DNA of 64,000 nt from positions 2,238,501 to 2,302,500 of the forward strand of contig JBBBDQ010001156.1 in NCBI GenBank assembly GCA_037127315.1, given 5' to 3'. This document shows, in pieces, positions 21,446 through 31,090 of the stretch. The DNA comes from Ascarosepion bandense (Eukaryota; Mollusca; Cephalopoda; Sepiida; Sepiidae). The notes beneath the pieces were generated by a model. That model searched no databases. It was not told the DNA's origin and saw nothing but the letters and a program-made list of their open reading frames with translations. Positions within the stretch are counted from its first letter, which is position 1. Each line of letters begins with the position of its first letter. The translations under genes were made by a program, and so were the position numbers.

Positions 21446-21605
21446 TCTTCTTCTTCTTCTTCTTCTTCTTCTTCTTCTTCTTCTTCTTCTACGTGCCCTG
21501 TCCTTTCAGGACGTATGCGATCATGGCTTTCCACGTCTCCCTATCCCTGGTGGCTCTTAGCACGCCTTCTGTTACACCATGCAACCCCCGTTCTGTCATC
21601 CACTA
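21446..21605 (-). mobile_element. LINE-B 3' end with (TTC)n tail
   Basis: (TTC)n at 21447-21490, i.e. a (GAA)n tail on the minus strand, then LINE-B's last codons: minus-strand translation gives the RATRDRETWKAMIAYVLK-like end and G-GT. The pairing of (GAA)n with the end of the LINE-B protein is repeated at 21.76, 36.58 and 39.94 kb, so the microsatellite originated as a LINE tail. Confidence 0.75.
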
Positions 21606-21658
21606 GCTCAAGCTTATAAATCTATAATATAAAAATATAGAAACTAGCATGGTCACAA

Positions 21659-21713
21659 AATGAGGGAGCAATTTAAATATTGATTATAATATAGTATTGA
21701 TCCCACATTTTAT
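21659..21713. repeat. short palindromic element near LINE-B
   Basis: About 55 bases with ends like TGAGGGAGCAATT and ATTGATCCCACA, roughly inverted. Related copies lie at 22332-22380 and 24255-24302. Confidence 0.5.
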
Positions 21714-21759
21714 ACAATATTATAATTTCTTATAAACAGTTGGCATATAGATTCTTCTT

Positions 21760-22329
21760 CTATGTACCCTGTCCCTTCACGACGTAAGCGATCATGGCTT
21801 TCCATGTCTCCCTATCCCTAATGGCCCTTAGCACGCTATCTCCTGTTACATTATGCAACCCTCGTTCCATCATCTGATTGATTAGATCCTTCAAATATGT
21901 TGTCCGCTGCTTTCCCCTGTCTCTTTTTCCTTCTATCTGGACTGTTAGTATCGGGTTCTCCAAGCCCTCCTTCCTCATTGCATGTCCCAGAAATTTCAGT
22001 TGCCTCTTCTTGATGCTCCGTATTTATTTCTTTTTCGTTTCCATCATTTCCAAGACCTCATAATTGCTGATATGCTCAATCAATGATATTCGCAGCATCC
22101 TTCTGTAGAACCACATTTCAGTTGCTTCAAGTTTTTCCTTCATCTTTGATGATAGTGTACAACATTCACTGCCATATTGAAGAACTGACATCACATAGCA
22201 ATCCAGTACTCTCTTCTTTGTTTCTTGCGAAATTGTCCTGTTACTTAATACCTTACTCAACTTCTGGAATGCCTCCTTGTGCTTTTGGATCTCAGGAATA
22301 TAAATGTAGAGAAACTGCTGTGACCCCAA
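21760..22329 (-). pseudogene. LINE-B RT C-terminal region
   Basis: Two minus-strand frames make one protein end. 22329-22024: HKEAFQKLSKVLSNRTIS, LDCYVMSVLQYGSECCTL, EMWFYRRMLRISLIEHIS and YEVLEMMETKKK. 21978-21760: MRKEGLENPILTVQIEGKRD, TTYLKDLINQMMERGLH and AIRDRETWKAMIAYVVKGQG. The thumb-like 'YG-E-WTL' region and 'RMLRI-EH' tail are typical of a LINE group distinct from LINE-A. A frameshift lies between them. The protein end is followed by a short (TTC) run. Copies elsewhere continue the same series. Confidence 0.8.
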
Positions 22330-22331
22330 AG

Positions 22332-22380
22332 TGAGGGGTTAGTTTATATATTTATTGTAATATGGAATTGATCCCCCACT
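22332..22380. repeat. short palindromic element near LINE-B
   Basis: AGTGAGGGGTTAGTT ... AATTGATCCCCCACTT form imperfect inverted ends about 50 bases apart; see also 21659 and 24255. Confidence 0.5.
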
Positions 22381-22389
22381 TTATATCCA

Positions 22390-22515
22390 GTATTCTTCTG
22401 TAGAACCACATTTCAGTGGCTTCAAGTTTTTACTTCATCTTTGATGATATTGTCCAACATTCACTGCCATATTGAAGAACTGACATCACATAGCAATCCA
22501 GTACTCTCTTCTAAA
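22390..22515 (-). mobile_element. LINE-B fragment
   Basis: Repeats 22099-22224 with few changes (CTTCTGTAGAACCACATTTC onward to AATCCAGTACTCTCTTCT). The short palindromic element at 22332 sits between the two. Confidence 0.8.
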
Positions 22516-22591
22516 TAGTCAAAATGAATTTTATTTGTTGCAATCTGCTAAAACTGTTCTTTATGCAAAATGTAATCAACTAATCCATACT

Positions 22592-22640
22592 CCTACTCCT
22601 CCTCCTCCTCCTCCTTCTTCTTCTTCTTCTTCTTCTTAAT
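22592..22640. repeat. (CTC)n(TTC)n microsatellite
   Basis: Trinucleotide run, probably another LINE-B type tail read on the minus strand, though no LINE-B sequence is clear beside it. Confidence 0.8.
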
Positions 22641-22924
22641 ATTCATATTATTATTAAGAGGATATATTTAAGACAAGAGGCACAGATTGAAACAAGCAGA
22701 TAATCTCTAAAGCGAGTTTGTGTAAATGCTTGCTTGATTGAGAAGTCTTCTACGACTTACCAATTATTTACAGACTGTTTAAAGCCAGAAAATATTTGTA
22801 GAATTTAAGATTTGTTTTCGAGACAATAATGATTTAGTGATACATGTCATACAAATTAACCAATATCTGTGAAGATATGAAGATCCATACCTTTTGCAAA
22901 AGCATTTGTGAATCAGTGAATATA

Positions 22925-23118
22925 TCAAACACAGCGGGAAATGGAACTCGGCTCTCCGATTAACTCTCCGAGTCATTATACATTACACCACCCACACATC
23001 TAAGCTCAGAGCACCTGCTATTTCAAACGGTCACCCATTTAAGTACTAACTAGGCTCGATTTTATTTATTTATGGTGATCACAATGTGTTTCAACGTTGT
23101 GTGGTCGTAATCCGTATA
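22925..23118 (-). mobile_element. SINE2 copy with 5S rRNA-like head (5S-tRNA type)
   Basis: On the minus strand 23118-22985 resembles 5S rRNA: TACGACCACACAACGTTGAA, GTGATCACC, then TCGAGCCTAGTTAGTACTTA, ATGGGTGACCG and AGCAGGTGCT, with a small TTTATT insertion in the middle. It runs directly into a tRNA-like head (box A-like GGTGTAATG, box B-like GAGTTCCATTTCC). The order 5S then tRNA is repeated at 42.77-43.02 kb, so it is a property of the family. A functional 5S gene is excluded by the divergence. Confidence 0.75.
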
Positions 23119-23273
23119 TGGTTGAAAAAATTGGATTCAGAAATATGGGGCCTGGACAAACATTACTAAGGGCTACTAAGGACATGACGTTGTGGAGGAC
23201 CATAAGCGACTACGTTTTGAATAGACACGGTATATAAAAGAAGTAGTATATGCCTGTTTATTTTACAGAAATT

Positions 23274-23740
23274 TTTTTTTTTTTTTAATCATATCACCCC
23301 AAGCAAGGCAGTAACGCCACTGATGTACAGGGGGCTACATAAGAGTGAGAAGATTAGAAAAGAGAAAACCGGAAACCACATCCTAAACAGGAAACAAGGG
23401 ATGAGCCTCTTCACCTGTTCAATAGATATGGGTGGAGTGTGAACCGGGCGATAGTTTAGTCTATCTACTCCAATTGAAAAAAAAAACAGTGAGAAGATTA
23501 GAAAAGAGAAAAACCGGAAACCGCATCCTAAACAGGAAACAAGGGATAAGCCTCTTCACCTGTTCAATAGACGTGGGTGGAGTGTGAACCGGGCGATAGT
23601 TTAGTCTATCTACTCCAATTGAAAAAAAAAACAAAAAAACAGTGAGAAGAATTAGAAAATAGAAAAACCGGAAACCGCATCCTAAACAGGAAACAAGGGA
23701 TAAGCCTCTTCACCTGTTCAACAGACGTGGGTGGAGTCTG
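23274..23740 (-). mobile_element. S-element, LINE-A derivative with 3 leader monomers
   Basis: Minus strand: three tandem units of about 145-150 bp (boundaries near 23740, 23641, 23488, 23344), each with TCTACTCCAATTG (reverse: CAATTGGAGTAGATAGACTA), TATCGCCCGGTTCACACTCC, CACCTATTGAACAGGTGAAG-like sequence and CCTTGTTTCCTGTTTAGGAT. These correspond to the LINE-A leader at about 3023-3150. The last unit passes into the LINE-A 3' UTR (CCCCCTGTACATCAGTGGCG) and poly(A). No coding sequence. The outermost unit is incomplete. Confidence 0.85.
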
Positions 23741-23958
23741 ATGTAGTATTTTCTCAAACACGCAAATGCGAATATTGTTGTGTTAGGAAAGACAAAATAT
23801 ATGAAAGAGACTAAGATGAGAATTATAAATTGGAAATATAAAAATGAAGTAACTAAAAAAAAATAAATATTTAAGAAGTGTTTTAAAAAACGACGTAAGA
23901 TGTGGCATCGAAATCCAAAAAAGCATTGCAATAGCAAAAAATAACTTCCAAACACTGG
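23741..23958. other. unassigned DNA
   Basis: AT-rich; minus-strand frames of 77-81 codons are Phe/Leu-rich without a recognisable domain. Confidence 0.5.
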
Positions 23959-23959
23959 T

Positions 23960-24050
23960 ATTCATCTTATTCATGTGCCGTGTCGATTCAGGACGTAAGC
24001 AATAATAGCCCTCCACTTGGCTCTGTCTTTGGTCGATCTCAATATTTTTC
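23960..24050 (-). mobile_element. LINE-B 3' fragment
   Basis: CATGTGCCGTGTCGATTCAG / GGACGTAAGCAATAATAGCC match the 3' end of LINE-B (compare GTACCCTGTCCCTTCACGAC at 21.76 kb). Confidence 0.6.
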
Positions 24051-24057
24051 TTCTTAG

Positions 24058-24245
24058 TCTGTCTGTTAAGTGCTATACGTGAAACACGCTTGAGTGATCA
24101 AGTTTCGAAAGAGACATGGCTGACTGGGCAGAAGATTATCCCGCAGTAAGTTGCCATTGCTTTCTGCATTAGGCTGATATAGAAACCAATTTGTCCTGTT
24201 ATTTGACTCATACCTAGAGAGAGAAAAGATGAATTATATTATCAA
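24058..24245 (-). mobile_element. SINE2 body fragment
   Basis: Family 3' body on the minus strand: GTCAGTTAAGTGCCATACGT-like start, GAGACATGACTGACTGGGCA, GAAGATTATCCCGCAGTA and CTGTTATTTAACCCATAACT-like end. The tRNA-like head is missing. Confidence 0.7.
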
Positions 24246-24254
24246 GTAGTAATT

Positions 24255-24302
24255 AGTGGGGGATCAGTTTATTACTACATAACAATATATAACTGATCCC
24301 GC
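24255..24302. repeat. short palindromic element
   Basis: GTGGGGGATCAGTTTAT and ATAACTGATCCCGCAC are near-perfect inverted ends around 15 bases. Confidence 0.65.
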
Positions 24303-24346
24303 ACTATATGTCCAGTAGAAGCCTAAATCATGTTTTTAACTATTAT

Positions 24347-24665
24347 ATTCAGTCAGTCCGTTAAGTGCCATACGTGATACACGCTTTTGGCGATCATGTT
24401 TCGAAAGCGACATGACTGACTGGACAGAAAATTAACCCGCAGTAAGTTGCCATTGCTTTCTGCGGTAGACTGGTTGCCAGCCAAGGCTATAGAACCCAAT
24501 CTGTTCTGTTATTTAATCCATAACTGGAATAGACGGATTAATACCTTTCCCAAGGGTATTTGTGCGTAATTGAATGCAAGTAATTAGACTGAAGTTCGAA
24601 ATCGGCTCCTCGATTTGTAATTCCGAATTGATATCTACTGCACCACAACGCACATCCATTCTTCT
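24347..24665 (-). mobile_element. SINE2 copy, full tRNA-type
   Basis: Minus strand: tRNA-like head 24660-24590 (GTGGTGCAGTAGATATC, then a box B-like stretch ending in GAACTTCAGTC), then GCATTCAATTACGCACAAAT, ACCCTTGGGAAAGGTATTAA, TATGGATTAAATAACAG, GCCTTGGCTGGCAACCAGTC, TACCGCAGAAAGCAATGG and the tail ending in GGCACTTAACGGACTGACTG-like sequence. No 5S part is present. Confidence 0.75.
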
Positions 24666-24895
24666 TAGTATCTTTCCCAAACCCCGCTCCGCCATCAATT
24701 TGCTCAGGCTTATTAAGTATATCACGCGTTTCTTTCCCCTCTTTTTTTTCTTCTATCCGTCCTGTGAGTATTAAATTCTCTTGGCCCTCCTTCCTCATTA
24801 CGTGTCTTATGAACCTTATGCTAAGTATGAGATTTCTTCTCGGCTGTATCCTCTCCAACAGCCCTTCGTTGATGGAAGAATAGAGGTATAACGTG
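24650..24895 (-). mobile_element. LINE-B fragment
   Basis: Minus-strand frame reads RIQPRRNLILSIRFIRHVMR, KEGQENLILTGRIEEKKEGK and LIDGGAGFGK-like, i.e. the LINE-B C-terminus (compare MRKEGLENPILTVQIEGKRD at 21.9 kb). The SINE2 head abuts it. Confidence 0.75.
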
Positions 24896-24899
24896 ACAA

Positions 24900-25220
24900 T
24901 CACTAGTGATCACTACGAACACCTTTAGATTTGTCAAACTCTTTTTGAATCCTCTTCAGCGTCCTGGGATTAGCACCCAAACACCATTGAATGTTTTTTT
25001 TATTGGAGATTACGGCGCGAATAACAAGCAGTACAGCATGCCGTTTCTAAACTTATGGCGGAGTGAATGCGTCATGGTGCTCCTTTTTTCTAAAAGACGA
25101 TGCCCAACTGACCCTACTATACTGTGCAATCGACAAAACCAAACAACGTGCATGCGCGAAATTAAAACATAAAATGTCGATAATTTAACCATATTGGTGT
25201 TTTTATATTCCAGCAAATGC
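24900..25220. other. unassigned DNA
   Basis: Short frames on both strands, none recognisable. Confidence 0.5.
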
Positions 25221-25221
25221 T

Positions 25222-25585
25222 ATACAATCTTTTCACCGATGAAAAAGAGATATGAAGTAACAAAAAATGTGATTCTAAAAAAGGATGAACATCTTTGCAA
25301 CAACAAAGTTTTTGAAAAACGGGAAATAAAAAGCATATTTAGCACCCGGAAAAGACAGTTCAAGTTTATTTGGCACATAATGAGGAAAGAGGATTTGGAA
25401 AATTTGATACTCACAGGAAATACTCAATGACATACCCTACCTAACGACCTTGTGTAAACGAGTGACGGAACAGAGATTAGAAGAGATAGCAAAAATATAA
25501 ATTTACAAATGACAGGAAATTATGGAGAGTCATAATCACCAGGGTTCTGAAGGTATACGGCACAGAAAAGAATAATTTAAATCAC
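25222..25585 (+). mobile_element. LINE-B fragment
   Basis: Plus-strand reading EKREIKSIFSTRKRQFKFIW, HIMRKEDLENLILTGN, then degenerate sequence to GGAGAGTCATAATCACCAGG, GTATACGGCACAGAAAAGAA, which matches the protein end and tail. Two shorter echoes of the last part lie at 25660-25735 and 25845-25885. Confidence 0.75.
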
Positions 25586-25654
25586 TGCTAAAGAAATCCA
25601 GGACGCAATTGATATGATGGTGATACGGATGGAAATCCTGAAATTATACTTTAA

Positions 25655-25735
25655 AGATTGTTTTGGAAGGAAAGTTTTGGAGAACTATGATTGTCCACGT
25701 CCTACAAAGACATGGCACATAGAAAAAGAATAATA
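25655..25735 (+). mobile_element. LINE-B 3' end fragment
   Basis: GGAGAACTATGATTGTCCAC, GTCCTACAAAGACATGGCAC, AGAAAAAGAA. Followed by a further partial repeat at about 25795-25880. Confidence 0.55.
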
Positions 25736-25887
25736 TGGAAAGAAGAGTTAATTGGTTGTCACAAAATTCGAGGACACAAATAAGGTGATGGGGTGATGAT
25801 GGAAGTCCAGAAATTCTACTATAAAGATTGTTTTGAAAAGTAATTGCATATGGCCATGATTGCCTAAGTCCTGAAAGTGTACGCATA

Positions 25888-26200
25888 TAGTCAGTTAAGT
25901 GTCATACGTGATACACACTTTGGTCGATAATGTCTTAAAAGATACATGACTGACTGGGCAGAAGATTATCCCGCAGTAGGTTGCCATTGCATTCTGCGGT
26001 AGACTGGTTGCCGACCAAGGCTATAGAACCCAATGTGTCCTGTTATTTAACCCAGAACTGGAAGGAAGAGACGGTTTAATACCTTTCCCAAGGGTATTTG
26101 TGCATAAGTGAATGCAAGCAATTCAAATGGAATTCGAACTCGGATCCCCAATTTCTCGTTCGGAGTCGATATCCACTGCACCACAACGCACATCCGATAC
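25888..26200 (-). mobile_element. SINE2 copy, tRNA-type
   Basis: Same structure as 24347-24665: minus-strand head GTTGTGGTGCAGTGGATATC and box B-like GAGTTCGAATTCC, then TACCCTTGGGAAAGGTATTA, TATAGCCTTGGTCGGCAACC, GCGGGATAATCTTCTGCCCA and a tail ending in GACACTTAACTGACTA. One of the best-preserved copies. Confidence 0.8.
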
Positions 26201-26209
26201 AACGCACAA

Positions 26210-27010
26210 TAATAAAAAAAAAAAAATAAGGAGGAAAGTGAAACGCGATGTCCCAAGTTTGCATACTGTGGAAATGTTGCCTATATTTTTCCCATCTCGG
26301 GCTAGTCGTGATATTGGAAGAAATATCGCATCAGCTAGATTTATTATCGGCTCCTTAGAAAATTGCTTCCGACGACTTCTGTTATTCTCTTCCCTAAATT
26401 TAAAAACGCGGAGATAGTAAAAATAATAGTGAAGCTGATGCCGGTCTCGGCATTGAATTTTATCGATTGTTTTGAAAGAAAAATTGTAGAAAGCAGTAAT
26501 CGCCTCCGTCTCAAACGTATACGGCACATGGAAGAAGAAAAAATTGCTTAAAGCTTTTCTGTAATCATTAATATCTTCTGAAAAACTTTCGATTACATAT
26601 AGACACCATGCTTTGGATGACATGATTGGTGCAATTGAAATATTGTCATCGAAAACGAAAATCGATAGGCTGCATTATCCACCCACAGTTATATTTCTTT
26701 TGGCTTTAAGTTTCACTGATGTGTCAAGGACTCAGACAAATTTTCAGCTATTTCTGTAAGCCAGTCTTTAAGTGATCAATTGTAAGTGCGCAATGATAAC
26801 TTAATATAATACTAGGCGATCGCATCTTCAAATGATAGCTTAATAAGATGGCCAGACTAATAGTGTTATCAACACAAAACGAATAATTATGTGAGTAGAA
26901 ATTTGACGTGAAGACACAGGACCCCAACTTCAACGAAGTTTGCTATAACTAAAAGTTGTGATCAGAAACCCATTCATTTTGACTCCGCTTTATGCACTTT
27001 GGCTACACTT
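26210..27010. other. mostly unassigned; small LINE-B 3' scrap
   Basis: 26480-26545 (GCAGTAATCGCCTCCGTCTC, GTATACGGCACATGGAAGAA) matches the LINE-B 3' end on the plus strand. The rest shows nothing recognisable; frames across 26123-26623 overlap this scrap and the SINE2 and do not look like a gene. Confidence 0.5.
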
Positions 27011-27016
27011 TGATAA

Positions 27017-27694
27017 TCTAAACTTATTTATAAATGGAACTTTGTGTGTGTGTGTGTCCGTCCGTTAATTATAGACTCCGAAACGGCTGAACCGATTTTC
27101 TTGAAAATTTACACAATTGTACTATAAGCGTCTGCGAGTGGTCTTAGCTAAATTTTGTGTCGAGGTACCACCGATAAATATCAAAAATCGATAATCGAAA
27201 AAATCGGATTATAGAAGTAGTGGTCCAATTTGAATCAAATTTCATACACTCATAGACAAAGACATAAGAAACGATATTCAGAAATTTCAAGGTTGCAGTT
27301 TTTACAATAGTGCAGAAAATCGATAATATGTATACAAAAGGCAAGATGTTTATGTGTGCGTGTCTGTTTATCTGCCTCTATGTCTGTATTTTTTCCGCAC
27401 ATTTATTTTAGTTTTTACTTCGAGTTTGGCTCTAAGTAGGTATAATTGTAGTACTTAGTCTCAGCCATGATAACATTTACTCAGAGGACTTATTTAGCCT
27501 TCAAAATTCAGTTTCCGATGAAAAAAATTATTTGATATCGATACCAGGAATCAAAATTTGACTTACATCCATTCATTTTTTTTCAGTCTTCGGTTTCGCT
27601 TCAACTGGAAACAACTATTGCTTTTTAGTCTTTCGTGCCAACGTCTAAAGAGTCTGAGTTCCAGGACCTGAGCAATGCCAGGCTATATTGCTAG
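27017..27694 (+). mobile_element. Helitron-like element (copy D), full length
   Basis: Starts TC after A (27016) and ends CTAG (27691-27694) before T, as Helitrons insert between A and T. Contains head 'TTATTTATAAATGGAACTTT', (TG)n, 'GACTCCGAAACGGCTGAACC', the CGATAAT middle, a segment with CTAAGTAGGTATAATTGTAG and GCCATGATAACATTTACTCA, and the 3' part with GTTTCGCTTCAACTGG and GAGCAATGCC. About 678 bp with no Rep/helicase coding, so non-autonomous. Confidence 0.8.
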
Positions 27695-28020
27695 TATTTA
27701 ATATACGTGAAAATACAGCAAACCTCGGCTAGTCTAGCTGGAGCATTTTATTCATCTTGAGCAACTACAATTCTTTTTGTGGCCTTCATTTCATGATAGC
27801 AGGTCCGCATAGACGCTTCGATGTTGTATGATTGTAAGCACACAGGCGGGCTGGTACAACAACTCATCCACGTTTTATAAAACTATAAAAAATTGTCAAA
27901 CATTAATGGCTAGCAAGAATCTTTTGAGATGAACTTCGACTGAATACTGCGATTGTTACTACATACATAGATAGGGCCTTGCAACCCATCTATGCTAAGC
28001 TTAGCAAAAAAAGGCTCTTT
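27695..28020. other. unassigned DNA
   Basis: No recognised feature. Confidence 0.5.
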
Positions 28021-28021
28021 G

Positions 28022-28275
28022 TCGTGGTGTAATGGTTAGCAAACTTGTCTCTCCATATCAGTTACGATGTGCGTTGGCGTGCAGTACATATCTGCTTGGA
28101 ACTAAAATCGGAAAACCGATTTCGAATCCTTTTTGTATTCGTTGCATTTACATACCCTTGAGAAATATGTTAATCCGTCACTTTTATCTCCAGTTATGTG
28201 TTAAATGGAAAGACATATTGGTTTCTATAGCCTTGGTGGGCAACCAGTCTACTGCAGAAGATTATATCAATATAT
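28022..28275 (+). mobile_element. SINE2 copy, plus strand, with an extra tRNA-like 5' piece
   Basis: Begins TCGTGGTGTAATGGTTAGCA, a strong box A, followed about 45 bases later by a second head-like segment (GTGCGTTGGCGTGCAGTACA) and box B-like GATTTCGAATCC. Then the SINE2 body: ATACCCTTGAGAAATATGTT, TATAGCCTTGGTGGGCAACC, TCTACTGCAGAAGATTATAT. The doubled head suggests insertion of one tRNA-like sequence next to another. Confidence 0.7.
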
Positions 28276-29262
28276 AATGGGTAAGAGAAGGATGCTAATA
28301 CTATGTTGAAGATATTTACGTGAGAGTAAAGTCAGAAGAGCAAGATTCATAGGTTCTCGGGGAAAGGATAAGAAATGATGAAAGCCAAGGGGATAAGAGA
28401 TGTCGATTGACATAGCATTTAAATCTTTGAGAAAAGTTAGTATATGGAAGGGGGTTCTACAAACGAGAAGTGCAAAAAAGAAGCTGTTATTGTAGAAGAG
28501 GCGTTAACATTTAACTATTTTGATAGTAAAATGTTGGGACCTTGTTGCCAGTCTAGTTGCTCGAGTAAATTCATGTAGAGGGGACACCAGAGAACTTAAT
28601 TTATCGGAGCAGAAACTGTAAAAATATTTGTAAAAGGGATAGTGATAAGCTAGATCATGTCGGTCAGAAAGTGACTGCAGTTGAGCTGTAAGGTCTTGAC
28701 CGATTAGATTGAAGATTCTTTTTTGGATTTTGTCGAGAACTCCGCGATGAATAGCAGAGGCGTCCGACTAGATATGACAGCAGTATTAAATTTACGGGCG
28801 GATGCTTGATTTATACATATGTAAGATAGATTCAGACAAGAAAAACTTTCTCTTCCGACACAGTGACACAACCTTTCTAGCAGTAGATTTAGCTATTAAT
28901 TCAATGTGAGGTCGGCTGTGAGAATGATACGGAAGAGGCGCAGTGTATTGCTTTCCGAGAGATTAGTTTGATCCATGCTGGTGGCGGGTAAGAGAGATTG
29001 TCTATGGTAGTTAAAGGATAGTAGCTTTGTTTTGGAAGCATTAAAATTTACAACCCATTTCTTACCTCAGTCCAATACAGATTGAAAGTCCGCTTCAAGA
29101 TCAGCAGCGAGTTTAGCTTTATAAGCCTTGGCACATTTCTTGCAGAGGCGAGAGCAAATGGTGATGCGATCAGTGTAAATCTCTAGTCGGTATCTGATCA
29201 AATCGGAGATCGTTGATGAAAATCAGGAAAACCGTCGAACCAAGGACAGAGCCCTGATTTGA
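28276..29262 (-). mobile_element. LINE-A copy, old, RT through 3' UTR
   Basis: Minus-strand homology runs from the RT motif B region (29262-29230, a QGS-LG-like reading in CAGGGCTCTGTCCTTGGTTC) through the catalytic region and C-terminal domain to the 3' UTR near 28276. Many indels, no frame left. It faces the plus-strand fragment at 29305-29690. Confidence 0.75.
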
Positions 29263-29304
29263 ATTTTGTAAAGCAAGTAAAGATGGTTCAACTTCTGAAC
29301 ATAT

Positions 29305-29684
29305 CAATGATCGCTAGTGCCCCTAGGTATGAATTTACACGAGCTACTAGATTAGCAACTAGGTCCCACCCTTTTACATTTAAACCGATAAAATGTAACC
29401 GCAATTTCTACTCTAACAGCTTTCTTTCACGCACCTCCCACCTGTGGATTTCTCTTCCATATACTTCCTTCCCCGACAGCTACAATCTCCAAGTATTTAA
29501 ATGTAAGGTCAATAGACATCTCCTATCACACTAATTCGCATCCATTCTTTTTTCATCTACTCCAGCCCCATCCTCAGTATCTTCATCCGTCTATTACACT
29601 TTTCCTGACATTTCCTATAACTAACCCCTGTTTCTCAACACTTTTCCCTATGTAACCCCCTGCGCAACAAGGTGGGATGATTAA

Positions 29685-29690
<6 letters not shown>
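29305..29690 (+). mobile_element. LINE-A copy, 3' end
   Basis: Frame 29259-29534 contains YEFTRATRLATRSHPFTFKP, IKCNRNFYSNSF, TSHLWISLPYTSFPDSYNLQ and ends CKVNRHLLSH, the natural LINE-A C-terminus. 3' UTR CTATGTAACCCCCTGCGCAA with a small deletion, GGTGGGATGATTAAGAA, then (TA)n. Only the C-terminal part (from about SAPRYEF) is LINE-A; the first codons lie outside it. Confidence 0.85.

Positions 29691-29728
<38 letters not shown>
29681..29728. repeat. (TA)n tail of LINE-A
   Basis: Pure (AT)n directly on the LINE-A 3' end, as at 6571, 12606 and 13808. Confidence 0.95.
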
Positions 29729-29731
<3 letters not shown>

Positions 29732-29888
29732 AATTAATCTAATCAGTGAGAGCGACCGTCTGCATTGAATTTAAAAGAGGCAGAAGAGGCAACACATAAC
29801 CTACTTTAGCAAGGGGCGTTTAATGGAAATAACAAAAATAGAAAAATTTATTAAGACTACAAAGGACAGGGAATTGTACAAAGGACGA

Positions 29889-30258
29889 CTTATTTTTTTT
29901 TTAATCATATCATCTCAAGCAAGGCAGTGACGCCACTGATGCGCATGAGGCTACTTAAGAGTAAAATGACTGGAAAAGAGAAAGCCGGAAACCACATCCT
30001 AAACAGGGAACAAGGGATGAGCCTCTTCACCCGTTCAATAGATATGGATGGAGTGTGAACCGGGCAATAGTTTAGTTTATCTACTCCAATTGAGAAAAAA
30101 AGAGAGAAAAAAAGTGAAAGAAGATTGGAGAAAAAAAAGAAAGAAAGAAAGCCGGGAACCACATCCTAAACAGGAAACAAGAGATGAGCCTCTTCACGTG
30201 TTCAAATGACATGGGTGGAGTGTGAACCGGGAGATAGTTAGTCGATCTACTCCATTTG
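29889..30258 (-). mobile_element. S-element with 2 leader monomers
   Basis: Minus strand: monomer at about 30258-30108, second at about 30105-29960, each with the TCTACTCCA / TATCGCCCGG / CCTTGTTTCCTGTTTAGGAT-type blocks, then the LINE-A 3' UTR (CATGCGCATCAGTGGCGTCA, CTTGCTTGAGATGATATGAT) and poly(A) (T-run at 29891-29901). Purine-rich spacer (AAAGAAAGAAAG) between the units. Non-coding. Confidence 0.85.
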
Positions 30259-30487
30259 AAGAATAGGAATGTTTGTTGAGCAATAGTAAGGAAATTGATA
30301 TTTAGTTGGACATAGTGGAATTTTAGTTGTAAATTACCATAAATTCCAAGATTCAGTGTGGTTCTCTGATTAATTAGCATGACATCCGCGTGGCTAAAAC
30401 CACTTTCAACTATATACGAACTTTGGAATGCCAGTAAAATGGGATCGACTTTTTCACTAGACTTGAGTTATTTAGTAGTATTGACAT

Positions 30488-31040
30488 TGAATTCCTTGCA
30501 TTCACTTACGCGCAAATACCCTTGGGAAAGGTATTAATCCATCCCTTTCCTTTAGTTATGGGTTAGATAATAGGATAGATTGAGATCTATACCCTTAGCT
30601 GGCAACCACTCTACCGCAGAAAGTAATATTACGTATGACACAGTCAGTTAAAGTGTCATACGTAATACACGCTTGGGCGATCGTTTATCGAAATAGACAT
30701 GCCTGACTGGGAAGAAGATTATCCCGTAGAGCGGTTGTCAGCTAGTTGGAATCATGAATAAAGCTTCTACTGGGTATAAGGTCGAGTACCGGTTGCTATT
30801 GTGATGAAGTAATAAACTAATCCCTTAATAATTACTACGTAATAATATAATACATCTCTTCCCTTTCTAGGCATGAGTTAAAATACAGGACAGATTGGAT
30901 TCTATAGCCTTGGTCGGCAACCAGTCTACCGCAGAAAGCAATAATAATCTACTGCGGGATAATCTTCTGCTCAGTCAGTCATGTCTCTTTTGAGACATGA
31001 TCGCCCAGGCCAGTGTTACGTATGGCATTTTAACTGACAT
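30488..31040. mobile_element. SINE2 cluster in mixed orientation
   Basis: Three SINE2 body pieces: plus at 30488-30635 (GCATTCACTTACGCGCAAAT, CCCTTGGGAAAGGTATTAAT, TACCGCAGAAAG), minus at 30640-30740 (GTCAGTTAAAGTGTCATACG, GACTGGGAAGAAGATTATCC) and plus at 30870-31040 (TATAGCCTTGGTCGGCAACC, GCGGGATAATCTTCTGC, GTATGGCATTTTAACTGAC). The first plus piece joins the minus piece at their tails. The sequence between (30745-30865) resembles the ATCAGTTTATTACTACATAA element of 24.26 kb. Confidence 0.7.
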
Positions 31041-31090
31041 TACTCAAATAGTCACTGGGTGTTTGGTTTTGATCCACATTTATATCTATA

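Noticed and set aside
21106..21534. 142-codon frame with poly-glutamate
   Set aside because: The (TTC)n tail of LINE-B extends the frame; flanking residues show no domain.
26123..26623. 166-codon minus-strand frame as a gene
   Set aside because: It crosses a SINE2 copy and a LINE-B scrap; no conserved core.
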